Positions 50,349-59,762 of a stretch of 64,000 bases of DNA are shown piece by piece. The DNA lies in assembly GCF_944393015.1 (NCBI RefSeq), contig NZ_CALXYQ010000005.1, positions 50,226-114,225 on the forward strand, in the 5' to 3' direction. This stretch comes from an uncultured Brachyspira sp. (GTDB taxonomy: Bacteria > Spirochaetota > Brachyspiria > Brachyspirales > Brachyspiraceae). How positions within the stretch are numbered: the first letter of the stretch is position 1; every line of letters starts with the position of its first letter. A program made the translations under genes and the position numbers. The notes beneath the pieces were generated by a model. It was not told the origin of the DNA. It searched no databases and saw only the letters and a list, made by a program, of their open reading frames with translations.

Positions 50349-50969
50349 ATGATGGAAATATTAGATTTAGATAGAGCCGAATACGAATTAAACAAAGCAT
50401 ACAAATCAAACCCTACTCCTTGGGCTGAACATTCAAGATATGTCGCTAAAGCTGCGAGGATAATAGCCTCTGAATATAATAAAAAATCAACAGATAAAAA
50501 ATTAGATGAGGATAATTCATATATATTCGGACTTTTACATGATATAGGAAGATACACTGGTATAAGTGCAGAAAGGCATTTAATAGACGGATACAAATAC
50601 TGCATTAATTACGGCTGGGAGAAAATGGCTCAAATATGCATAACTCATGCCTTTATGATACAAGATGTAAATACTGCAATAGGAAAATTTGATATGTCTG
50701 AAGAAGATTTCAACTTTTTAAAAAATTTCGTTGCCAATGCTGTATATGATGATTATGATTTACTTATTCAATTATGCGATTGTCTTGCTTTGCCTTCTGG
50801 ATTTTGTTTGCTTGAAAAAAGATTCGTTGATGCTGCTTTAAGATACGGAACATTTCCTCAAAGTGCATTGAGGTGGAAAAGAGTATTTGAAATAAAATCG
50901 TATTTTGAAAGTGTTATAGGTACTTCAATTTACAATTTACTTCCGAACATAAAAGACAATATTTTCTAA
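50349..50969 (+). CDS. HD-domain phosphohydrolase-like protein
   Basis: The protein has 206 residues. HD-domain metal ligands appear as NPTPWAEHSRYVAKAARIIA (first His), FGLLHDIGRYTG (His-Asp) and YDLLIQLCDCLALP (distal Asp). HD domains hydrolyse phosphate mono- or diesters, including nucleotides. The substrate is not visible. AGGAAAT lies before the double ATG; the first was chosen. The R3 repeat begins at the stop. Confidence 0.82.
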   Translation: MMEILDLDRAEYELNKAYKSNPTPWAEHSRYVAKAARIIASEYNKKSTDKKLDEDNSYIFGLLHDIGRYTGISAERHLIDGYKYCINYGWEKMAQICITHAFMIQDVNTAIGKFDMSEEDFNFLKNFVANAVYDDYDLLIQLCDCLALPSGFCLLEKRFVDAALRYGTFPQSALRWKRVFEIKSYFESVIGTSIYNLLPNIKDNIF

Positions 50970-51085
50970 ACACTCACTGTGGGGGATTTCTGCACAGTAA
51001 GCCAACCCTTACAGCAAGTACAATGTAAGCGACCGAAGGAAGTACTGTAAAGTATGCGGTTTATTACCAAACATCAAACAAAAAT
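50970..51085. repeat. R3 hairpin repeat
   Basis: It contains ACCCTTACAGCAAGTACAAT, GCGACCGAAGGAAGTACTGT, AAAGTATGCGG and TTATTACCAAACAT, shared with the copies at 51628, 52061 and 58007. It starts directly after the stop of the HD-domain gene. Confidence 0.7.
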
Positions 51086-51146
51086 AAGAATTTGTAAAAA
51101 GATAATCGGCATGTTAAAATTAATAACAAAAAAATAAGGACTAAAA

Positions 51147-51401
51147 ATGCCGGTTATATCAAGATTTTATGGTATCATTATCAAAATGTATTTTCAGCAA
51201 AAAGAGCATAATCCTCCGCATTTTCATGCCATATATGGTGAGTATATTGGTGTTATTGATATCAATGAATTAAAAATGATAGAAGGCGATTTACCTAATA
51301 AAGCATGTTCGCTTGTATTGGAATGGGCTAAAAATAATCAGGACGAACTTTTAAATATTTGGAATACTCAAAACTTTAAACAATTAGCACCTTTGGAGTA
51401 A
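51147..51401 (+). CDS. DUF4160 protein
   Basis: The protein has 84 residues. The core pattern PVISRFYGIIIKMYFQQKEH, NPPHFHAIYGEYIGVID is the DUF4160 signature, with the conserved HxPHFHA. The C-terminal half (ALVLEWAKNNQDELLNIW-type) is helical. DUF4160 is usually paired with DUF2442, and the pair is listed as a probable toxin-antitoxin-like module; which is toxic is not known here. AAGGA precedes the ATG. The DUF2442 gene follows after 2 bases. Confidence 0.85.
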   Translation: MPVISRFYGIIIKMYFQQKEHNPPHFHAIYGEYIGVIDINELKMIEGDLPNKACSLVLEWAKNNQDELLNIWNTQNFKQLAPLE

Positions 51402-51403
51402 TT

Positions 51404-51646
51404 ATGACTTTCCATAAAATTAAAAATGTTAAAGCTTTAGATAACCTCATTTTAGAAATAATATTTGAAAATGAAGAAATAAAATATTATGATATAAAAA
51501 AATTAATCCCTGAACATAAAGAGTTTGAAATTTTGAATGATAAAACTTTATTTAATCTCGTAAAAGTTGATGTTGGCGGATACGGAATTTCTTGGAACGA
51601 TGATTTGGATATATCATGTAATACTTTATACTACTCGCCTAGTTAA
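51404..51646 (+). CDS. DUF2442 protein
   Basis: The protein has 80 residues. KIKNVKALDNLILEIIFENE, then YDIKKLIPEHKEFEIL and GGYGISWNDDLDISCNTLYY are the DUF2442 pattern (small DNA-binding-like fold). GGAG of the upstream gene's end serves as its ribosome-binding site. Its last five codons (YYSPS, then stop) are formed by the start of the R3 repeat, so the repeat sits across the gene end. Confidence 0.85.
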   Translation: MTFHKIKNVKALDNLILEIIFENEEIKYYDIKKLIPEHKEFEILNDKTLFNLVKVDVGGYGISWNDDLDISCNTLYYSPS

Positions 51647-53150
51647 CGCAGTATTCGCCATACAGGCATTCCGCACGGTAACGCTCACCCTTACAGCAAG
51701 TACAATATATGTGCGGCTCATTACCCAACATAAAACAAACTAACTAAAGAGCTAACCAAGAAATATAAAAATAAACCCACAAACCAAAACTAACCCAGAA
51801 ATAATTTTTTGAAAATTTACCTTATACCTCCCTGACTAAGCGTAGCAAGGAAATACAGAAAAGCAGAAAAAGAAATTTTTTTAAATTTTCATTATAAACC
51901 ACCCCCTGACTGAGCGTAGCGAGGAAATACCCGAAGGGTACGCCCTTATAGTTAAACAGAATTTTTTTAAACAATAAGCCCGAAAATATAAATTTTTTTC
52001 AAGAACTACGAAAAAAAAATCGACTTTCCCAACCCAACAAGCTAGCCATTTGAACCACTCCCCTAGCTAACGCAGTATTCGCCATACGGGCATTCCGCAG
52101 GTACTGCAACCCATTACAGACAGTCAACTGTACGCGACCGAAGGAAGTACTGTAAAGTATGCAGCTAATTACCCAACCATAAACAATAAAATTAACTAAA
52201 AAGCCAACCCAGAAATATAAAATCGAACCCACAAACAGAAACTAACCCAGAAATAATTTTTTGAAAATTTACCTTATACCCCCCTGACTAAGCGTAGCGA
52301 GGAAATACAGAAAAAAAGAAAAATAATTTTTTTGAAATTTACCTTATAACCCACCCAAACCCGCCCTTATAGTTAAACAAACATTTTTAACAAAACAAGC
52401 CCAAAAATATAATTTTTTTAGAAAAAACACGAAAAAAAGCGGACTTTCCCAACTACTCGCCTAGCTAACGCACTTCCTACGGTCGCCCTAAAGGACTCAC
52501 TCCGGTCGGGGGCACTCCGCAGTATTTGCCATACGGGCTTTCCGCACGGCATAGTTTTATAGTGTAGAATATATAACAGTGTGCGGTTCATAGCAAGTTA
52601 GGACGCTAATTAAGCACAGCCTCACGCATAGACCATAACCCCAACGCTAACACTCACCCAAACGCCGCCGCCGAACTAAAAAAAGGAAGGATAAGAAAAA
52701 ATTTTAAAATTTTGTATTCCCAGCCTAACCCGCCCTTTAAAGTTAAACAGAATTTTTTAGGGAAATAAGCCTATAAAGAGGAATTTTTTTTAAAAAAGAA
52801 TGAAAGTATGAAACCAAAAAGCTAACAAAATTTTTAAAATTTATACTCCCGCCGCCTGACCGAGCGTAGCGAGGAAATACCCGAAGGGTACACCCTATAT
52901 AGTTAAACAAATTTTTTTAAATAATAAGCCTATAAGGAGGAATTTTTTTAAGAAAAGTATTAATAATTTATCGTCTCAAGCTACTCGCCTAGCTAACTAC
53001 TCGCCTAGCTAACGCACTTCCTACGGTCGCCCTAAAGGACTCCCTCTGGTCGGGGGCACTCCGCAGTATTCGCCATACGGGCTTTTCGCACGACATAACT
53101 TAATATTATTTAATACTAACTATCGTGCGGTTCATTATCGCATATTAGGC
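51628..53150. repeat. degenerate array of R3 hairpin repeats
   Basis: This 1.5-kb stretch has no supportable gene. Units begin CTACTCGCCTAGCTAACGCA at 51628, 52061 (variant), 52455 and 52980, and contain GTATTCGCCATACGGGC and CCGCACGG, which pairs with a later GTGCGG. Between them lie repeated blocks CCTGACTAAGCGTAGCGAGG (51832, 51906, 52284, 52857), ACTAACCCAGAAATAATTTT (51786, 52242) and CCTTATAGTTAAACA (four copies). Two longer periods are about 430-456 bases. From 53151 to 53279 the sequence is AT-rich without visible structure. Confidence 0.75.
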
Positions 53151-53279
53151 AAAAAAGTAATTAAGTTTTATTTAATTGATCATCTATTCTCAGTATTTAC
53201 TTAATTTTTTTAATCTAATCAATATTTTATTTATAAAATTAGTTTAATTATGTAACAGATTTTAATCAAAGTAATATAA

Positions 53280-54068
53280 TTAGCTAATTTTACTTTTATT
53301 TTGTAATATTTGCTTACAAGTAGGAGATAATGCTATAAAACATAATTCTGCTGTCGTAAGATCTGGAGCAAAATTATCTTTTAATTCTTTATTAGGATGT
53401 ATATAGTTTCTATAATCTTTTATAATATGACATTGACTTTCTACATCTTTTTTTATTAAGCCTATTTCTTTTGCAACAATAATTAGATCATTTAATTTCC
53501 ACTGGTCAAAACTTTTTATATTTTGGTTATATTTAGGAGTAGATTTAGCTTTTAAAAAATCTTTATTATTTCTTGCATAATATAAAAATATAGTTTCTAA
53601 TATACTACCAGATAAAAATATAATTGAATATGTTAACTGATTATCAAGAGCTTTTTTTAATTCTAAAATTTTATTTTCTAAAGATTTATATTCTATACCT
53701 TTTATATTTAGTTGTTTTACTATATTATAAAACTCTTCAAAATTATAATTATATTTATTATTAAAATTTATATTAGAAAATAAGTTATCAAATTTATTTA
53801 TTATATTTCTATTCAAACTATAAATTCCTCTATTATTTTTCTTTTGATTAATATTTTTATTTTTTACTTCTGTTTTTAAAACTTTCGTTATATTTGAATG
53901 CATTAAACTACATTCCTCCATATATATTTTTAATTCTTTTGCTGTAAATTCTTTTTGCCCTTTTCTATATAGAAAATATGCAATATACATAATAATATTT
54001 TTAATAATATTTTTATCTTCTTCAGGTATTACTTGATAAAACGACTCTAACTCATTTATATTAATCAT
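53280..54068 (-). CDS. HEPN-like protein with N-terminal helix-turn-helix (second gene of operon)
   Basis: The protein has 262 residues. Residues 25-85 look like a winged helix (YFLYRKGQKEFTAKELKIYM, ending in GIYSLNR). Residues 125-262 are helical, with SGSILETIFLYYARN and DYRNYIHPNKEL at 218-229. Arg220 and His224 give an Rx3H variant of the HEPN Rx4-6H motif, followed by a conserved-looking DLTTAELCFIAL helix. HEPN domains are often ribonucleases in toxin-antitoxin and abortive-infection systems. Its ATG overlaps the stop of the upstream gene by 4 bases (ATGA), typical of translational coupling. I did not recognise a named system. Confidence 0.6.
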   Translation of the reverse strand: MININELESFYQVIPEEDKNIIKNIIMYIAYFLYRKGQKEFTAKELKIYMEECSLMHSNITKVLKTEVKNKNINQKKNNRGIYSLNRNIINKFDNLFSNINFNNKYNYNFEEFYNIVKQLNIKGIEYKSLENKILELKKALDNQLTYSIIFLSGSILETIFLYYARNNKDFLKAKSTPKYNQNIKSFDQWKLNDLIIVAKEIGLIKKDVESQCHIIKDYRNYIHPNKELKDNFAPDLTTAELCFIALSPTCKQILQNKSKIS

Positions 54069-54646
54069 ATAGTTTCTCCTTTGTTTTCATCATTAATAAT
54101 ATTATTCATAAAAACTATACCTCTATGTGATATATAATAATTATTATCTTTATTCTCTAAATATGCTCTTCCTTTTCTAGATGAATTATATATAGCATCT
54201 TGTAATGAATAATTTAATTTATCTCCTGCTTGATATAAAAAACTATATATTGTGTTTTTATTAACATTAAAATCACCTAAATGTTCTTTATTTTCGTTTA
54301 TCCAATATAATAATAGTAAAATTTTTTGATATGACTTTTTAATTTTAGAATTATTTACTCCGTAGAAGTCCACCCATTTTTTTATATATTCTTCATTAAT
54401 AGTTATTTCTTCTTTTAAACATTCTTCATTGAAAGTTTTTTTATCACTTTTTATATTATTTTTTTTATTATCTTTAGTATCTACTCTATGAGAATTTGCT
54501 ACAGAACTAGACAAATGATAATTATTTTTTATATCTATAAAAGAATCACTTTTAAGTTTTTTTAACACACTATCTAGTTCCTCTATTGGACCTTGAAATA
54601 TCATTTCAATATTGTCGTTTTTATAAATTAACTTGAATTTCGTCAT
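54065..54646 (-). CDS. unknown protein with winged-helix-like C-terminus (first gene of operon)
   Basis: The protein has 193 residues. The first 35 residues (KFKLIYKNDNIEMIFQGPIE) form a small beta-rich segment, followed by a charged linker of low complexity (about 48-80). From 90 on, a winged-helix-like region runs through KILLLLYWINENKEHLG, SFLYQAGDKL and RKGRAYLENKDNNYYISHRG. GGAGG lies at a good distance from the ATG. A sigma-70 promoter lies at 54700-54728. It is probably a regulator or antitoxin for the HEPN-like product of the overlapping gene. Confidence 0.6.
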   Translation of the reverse strand: MTKFKLIYKNDNIEMIFQGPIEELDSVLKKLKSDSFIDIKNNYHLSSSVANSHRVDTKDNKKNNIKSDKKTFNEECLKEEITINEEYIKKWVDFYGVNNSKIKKSYQKILLLLYWINENKEHLGDFNVNKNTIYSFLYQAGDKLNYSLQDAIYNSSRKGRAYLENKDNNYYISHRGIVFMNNIINDENKGETI

Positions 54647-54699
54647 AATTTAACCTCCGTTATTTTTATAAAAGTTATAAACGTTAAAATTATACTTTA

Positions 54700-54728
54700 A
54701 TAATACGAAATTCTAATTTAAAAGTCAA
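54700..54728 (-). promoter_or_regulatory. sigma-70 promoter of the HEPN operon
   Basis: On the minus strand TTGACT (54728-54723), 17 bases, TATTAT (54705-54700), about 55 bases before the first ATG. The gap 54647-54977 has no other recognisable feature. Confidence 0.6.
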
Positions 54729-54977
54729 GCTATTTTTACCATAAAACGCATAAAATTACAAAAAATTGATTTTTTATAGATTTACAGTTATATACAAGCT
54801 ATCTAGTTTTTTATTTGACTCTAAAATATTTATTATCAGTCAAAACGTATTTATTAAAAGTTTTTATGTAAAAACATTTAGAATAATATTATTTTAAATG
54901 TTAACTATTTTAAAATTTAACTTATTATTGTTTAAATAATTCGAGTTATCAAAACCTAAACTATACAATTATCATTT

Positions 54978-57895
54978 TTAGTTATCGCCCTCTACAATCT
55001 TAATATCACTTTCATCTAAATTATAAATTTTATAGACTAAACTATCTATTTGCCCATCTATTGCATTAATCTGCCTGTTAATTATGGTAATGGAATTAGG
55101 ATTTTTCTCAACGGACAACTTTTTGTTTAAAGCGATGATGTTGTCAACTAAAGTAACGATTTTGTCATAAATTTCCTTTTCTGATTTATCATTAAAATTT
55201 ATTCTTTTTATAGGTAATTCTAAAACTTGAGATTGTCTAACATGCGGAAAGGCTTGCTTATCTTTTTCTCCGAATGTTTCATAATAATAAAAATACATTA
55301 ATTTAGAATTTAATAACCCTAATATATACAAATAATCTTCATCAACATTTTCTTTCAATTTAAAAATATATATTACCTGTATTACCCAATAGTTATCTAT
55401 ATCTAAAACTGCATTTATACCATGACCTGTTTTTCTTATTAAAATCTTTTTACCATTATACAAATCTGGGGATTTATATTGAATTCCTTTAGCGTCTGTT
55501 TTTATATATCTATTTTTATATTTAATACTATATCTTGATATATCTTCACCAACTAAAAATTTTTCTCTATTACTACCTGACTCAAATAAAATTAAATCGC
55601 TATTTTTTCCTATTTCTACACCTCTGGCATTATTGGCAATAACACTAAATTCATCTTTATTATCTCTTATCTTATTTAAAATTTTATTAATAGATTTATC
55701 AGTAGTTATTTTAAAAGATAAGTTTTTATCTTCTTTTATTTCTTCTAAAGAAATTGAATTTTCTACTATATTGTTATCTAAATAATGACCTATACAATAT
55801 TTATATTTTATATTATCATTATGCGACTTTGTAAATATATAAATACAGCTAGGCATTTCTACTTTATAAAATATATGCTCACCAACAGAAAATAGTTCTT
55901 TTATACCAAAATTATTTATAATGTATTCTCTAAATTTTTGATAGTCAACATTTGTAAAAAATCTATTTGGTATTATAAAAGAATTAATACCATTATCTTT
56001 TACAAGTGAATAACTTTTTTCTGTAAATAAACAAAATAAATCATATTGATTCCCAATAGATGAATATTTTTCAGAATAATATTTTTTTAATTCTTTATCT
56101 ATAAATTTAGACTGCACCCAAGGCGGATTGCCTATCACCACATCGAAACCGCCCCCTTTAAAAATATTTTTAAATTCGTCCTCCCAATCAAAACAATTTA
56201 TTTTATATTGCGTCTCCTCGTCAAAATCAAGCACAGACTGGCTCTCGTAAAAATCATTGCCTATTAAACTATTACCGCATTTGATATTGTCCTCCAATGA
56301 CGGTAAAGCTCGCTCATTAAATAAATCCTGATTGTTCTGTATTGACGCTGGACTCTCCCCATCCAAACATTTCATAAGTAATGATAATTTCGTTACCTCT
56401 ACCGCATTGCTGTCTATGTCCACTCCAAATATATTGTTGCGTAATATCTGCTTCTTTATCCAAATTGTTAAATCCCCATTCTCTTTTATTACATCTTCTT
56501 TTGATCCCTTAAACTTCGCCCTGTCCTTTATCTTGTTGTAATATTCAATATGATAATTAAGTAAATATTTATACGCCCCAAGTAAAAAACTTCCGCTGCC
56601 GCAAGCCGGATCCAATATTTTTATATTCGCTATCTCCTCAGGCTTCTTCCCCTTTATAGCCTCCCCAACCGTATTCGCTACTATATAATCAACTATATAC
56701 TCAGGTGTATAATAAACCCCTCCTGCCTTACGCACCTCTGGTTTTAATTCTATCTTCGCACTATGATTCTTCCCTATAGTGATAGTCTTGCCCAAAAACT
56801 GCTCATAAGCATTCCCTATTATCTCAACCGATATAACAGAAAACTCATAAGGACTCAAAGGATAATAAAGCTCATTAATAATCTCTTTTATTACTTTATT
56901 ATCAATCTCAATACTGCTGCTAATACTGTCTTTAGAAAAATCAAACAGCCCCGAATTATACCTGCCGTCAGCATGTTCAAAGATTTTTAATAGATTGCTG
57001 TAAAAATTATCATTCTTATTCTCACAAGTTTTTTTCAAATCGCCATACTCTTCGATACCTCTGTCCTCAGCGGCCCTCAAAAATATAATTCTGTCAATAA
57101 TCTGCTGCACTGCATAATTCAAATCGCGTACAGATAAATCTTTGTTTAATTTAGAAATATTAGAAGCGAGTTTAGTTCGTAGATTGTCAAGGGTGCTTAA
57201 GAAATCAATATCAACACTTTCAGTACCTTTTTTGTTAGAAGTGCCCGCAATATATTTTTCAAGGGAGCCCTGTTCAATTTTTTCTCTGTTAAGTATCTCA
57301 TAAAGAAAATCAAATTTTTTTAAATAATCCTCAAAATGAATATATTCAATTCTAGCAGTAGAGGCCTTATCATTAACATTAGGTTTTCTGGTGCAGTCAT
57401 AAATAGCAAGTTCCTCAAAATCGGTGAGGAAACTTATACCAAGCTTGGCACTCCAGCCATACCTCCTAAGCTGAAAAGCAGGCAAACTGTCCTCTTTAAG
57501 ATTAACACCGGGCTTTTTCGCCTCCACAAAGAAAACCCTATTCCCCCCAATACGAAATGCATAATCAGGAGCTTTAGTTTCCTTCCCCACTTTCACCTTA
57601 TCCTCATGAATTACATCACGATAAATTTGTGATTTACCCGCCCTATTAGAAACGTCCCAACCGAACGCCTCAAAGAACGGATCCAAAAAATCCCTTCTAG
57701 TCTCCGTTTCATTATAATTTTTATTTGTATACTGTGAATAATTTGATTTGAAGTTTTGAATTAAATTTTTTAATAAGTCATAAGATTGATTTTTTAAATC
57801 AGAGTTAACATAACTCTTAAAATTATTTAAATTAGTTGACTGTTGACTGTTGACTGTTGACTGTTGACTGTTGACTGTTGACTGTTGACTTTCAT
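54978..57895 (-). CDS. Type IIG restriction-modification enzyme, phase-variable, OFF as sequenced
   Basis: The conserved frame begins NYNETETRRDFLDPFFEAFG. It has the nuclease motif PD(40-41)...EAK(55-57) counted from the TTG at 57686, the SAM motif DPACGSG (359-365) and the adenine-methylase motif NPPW (520-523), with a target-recognition region at the C-terminus. One chain thus cuts and methylates DNA. The well-placed ATG is at 57895, with GGGGGTG 9 bases upstream and TATAAT before it. Eight GTTGACT heptamers (57835-57890) follow; in that frame translation stops after 22 codons. Six or nine copies would join the ATG to the main frame. The only other NTG in the main frame is the TTG inside the conserved block. 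Confidence 0.88.
57835..57890 (-). repeat. heptanucleotide tandem repeat (GTTGACT)8
   Basis: Eight perfect copies (AGTCAAC on the coding strand) start two codons after the ATG at 57895. No reading frame of the unit contains a stop, so copy number alone decides the downstream frame. Confidence 0.95.
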
Positions 57896-58006
57896 AGTAT
57901 AAAACACCCCCATTATAACTTTATACTACAATACACCCAAACCGCACATTTTGCAACTAAATACAACTAAATATAAGTAGAAAAAACAACCCCAACATCA
58001 AATAAA

Positions 58007-58134
58007 CTACTCGTATAGCTAACACACTCCCTACAGTCGGCACCTTCCCGCAGTATTCGCAATATGGGCTTTCCGCACGGTACTGCAACCCATTACGGAT
58101 AGTACAATGTACGTGCGGTTTATTACCCAACACT
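58007..58134. repeat. R3 hairpin repeat between RT and restriction genes
   Basis: It contains CTACTCGTATAGCTAACAC, CGCAGTATTCGCAATATGGG and the stem CCGCACGGTAC with GTACGTGCGG around the shared ACCCATTACGGATAGTAC segment, ending TTATTACCCAACA. It lies 25 bases downstream of the RT stop and upstream of the restriction gene's promoter. Confidence 0.75.
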
Positions 58135-58158
58135 AAACATAAATTAAAATGATCAATC

Positions 58159-59700
58159 TCAATGTTTTATATTTATCTTTTTAAATATACTAACATGATT
58201 ATATATAAAATCATTAATATTATTATCATTATAAATATTAGTATCAATATCTATATTATCAAATATATCTGTTCTATTTTCCATATAATTTATAAATTTA
58301 TTATTATTTAATGTATATAATAATTTATCATTAGTTACATTAATTAAATTGATATTATGTTTTTTAGAAAAGAAATATATCCATATCAATCTATATTCAT
58401 CTATCATTTTACTATTAACTAAATTTGAATACATTTTATTAATAAAATCCTCGACAAATAAATAAAATTCAGTTTCCTTACTAATATTATTTATTAATAA
58501 TTCTATAATTGAAAATATTTGAGGTAATATTCTAGGAGAATAATCTATTAATAATGATAATAGATTTATTATTTTTATTTTATCTTTTGTTTTTAAATGA
58601 GAAAATATAACATGACCTTTTTTATCTACAAGATTATCTAAAAATTTAGATATCATAGAACTTCCGGGATATTCTTCTTCTATTTCTATCAAATAATAAT
58701 ATGCAGTTAAAAAATCATCTATTTTTAAATTAAATTTTGGTAAAATACAATTTTTGTAATAAGCTTTCTTCCATTTTCTTTCTAAACCATGTGGAAGTTT
58801 AAATATATTTGTTTTAGATTTATTCATCCATAAGTTATATTTTTGTAATTCATTTTCTAAAATATCTCTTATGTACTTTGCTTCTTCTTCTGTATTACAT
58901 AAAAATCTATAGTCATCTTTATATCTTGTAGCAACAAAATCCATATCTTTTATTCTAGACTCTAAAGATACATTTCTATCAATTTTTGATAAAACAATTT
59001 CAGCAACAACATCTGATACAGCAGACCCTATTGGAATTCCATTAGTTTGGAAATGATTTGCTCTTTGAAATAAACTATCTAATTGTACGCCTAAATTATC
59101 TCTTTTATTCCTATTTAAAAATGCATTTTCTCTACCTTCTAATGCCCAAGCTATACTATGCGTATATATAGAATGATAAAATTTTGATATATCAGTTCTT
59201 AAAATATATTTATAATTATAAGCATCATTTGTTAATTTTTCTTCTACTGTTAAAAAATTATATATCATATTTTTAGATGATGATTTGTTTTGCACTTTAG
59301 TTTTATAAATTGGTATAGGAAAACTATAAGAATATATTTTCAAATCTTCATTAAAAATATGTTCAATAATAGTATTCCAATTATCAACTATAACTTTTAC
59401 TATATCATGATATATATTAGGGTGAATTAATGAAAATATTCTTTTAGAATCATTAGTATATCTTATATCTAAATTCAATAACTCATAAACCGTTTTATCT
59501 TTTTTAGCATCTTTTGGATTTAGCTTATAAACTAAAAAATCAGACATATTTTCATTAAATTTACATATATCAAAAATAGGTGGGTACTTATATTTATCTC
59601 CATAGTAACCATAATATAAAAACCATTTTGCTATCTTATCTGAAGATAAACTCAATAATTCTACTTTTTTATTAAAAAATTCTTTTCTTATATTACTCAT
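58159..59700 (-). CDS. reverse transcriptase of unknown-group/abortive-infection type
   Basis: The protein has 513 residues. Palm motifs are intact: motif A LRTDISKFYHSIYTHSIAWA with Asp170, motif B NGIPIGSAVSDVVAEI at 220-234, the catalytic box YKDD (260-263) in RYKDDYRFL, and motif D NKSKTNIF. The IYTHSIAWAL and YKDDYRFL forms recall the defence-associated RTs (UG/Abi/DRT group) rather than retrons, group II introns (no maturase domain) or diversity-generating retroelements (no SQ motif). The C-terminal 200 residues are helical, as expected for an Abi-like domain. AGGA precedes the ATG. It starts 62 bases after the upstream restriction enzyme and probably shares its transcript. Confidence 0.85.
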   Translation of the reverse strand: MSNIRKEFFNKKVELLSLSSDKIAKWFLYYGYYGDKYKYPPIFDICKFNENMSDFLVYKLNPKDAKKDKTVYELLNLDIRYTNDSKRIFSLIHPNIYHDIVKVIVDNWNTIIEHIFNEDLKIYSYSFPIPIYKTKVQNKSSSKNMIYNFLTVEEKLTNDAYNYKYILRTDISKFYHSIYTHSIAWALEGRENAFLNRNKRDNLGVQLDSLFQRANHFQTNGIPIGSAVSDVVAEIVLSKIDRNVSLESRIKDMDFVATRYKDDYRFLCNTEEEAKYIRDILENELQKYNLWMNKSKTNIFKLPHGLERKWKKAYYKNCILPKFNLKIDDFLTAYYYLIEIEEEYPGSSMISKFLDNLVDKKGHVIFSHLKTKDKIKIINLLSLLIDYSPRILPQIFSIIELLINNISKETEFYLFVEDFINKMYSNLVNSKMIDEYRLIWIYFFSKKHNINLINVTNDKLLYTLNNNKFINYMENRTDIFDNIDIDTNIYNDNNINDFIYNHVSIFKKINIKH

Positions 59701-59762
59701 TTTTATCCTAAAATAATAAAATTAGTATTAATTAATCCTATTCTATAATGATTATTTCTTCC

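Noticed and set aside
51999..52232. 77-residue minus-strand coding frame
   Set aside because: It lies wholly inside the R3 array, lacks a ribosome-binding site and has no recognisable protein features.
51628..53150. Integron attC sites or gene-cassette array
   Set aside because: GCCTAGCTAAC and GTTAGGA resemble core sites, but copies do not pair a consistent RYYYAAC with GTTRRRY, and no integrase is in view.
57835..57890. CRISPR array
   Set aside because: The unit is only 7 bases, contiguous with no spacers, and lies within the start of a coding frame.
58159..59700. Diversity-generating retroelement or retron
   Set aside because: The RT lacks the SQ motif typical of diversity-generating RTs, no template/variable repeat was found, and motifs differ from retron RTs.
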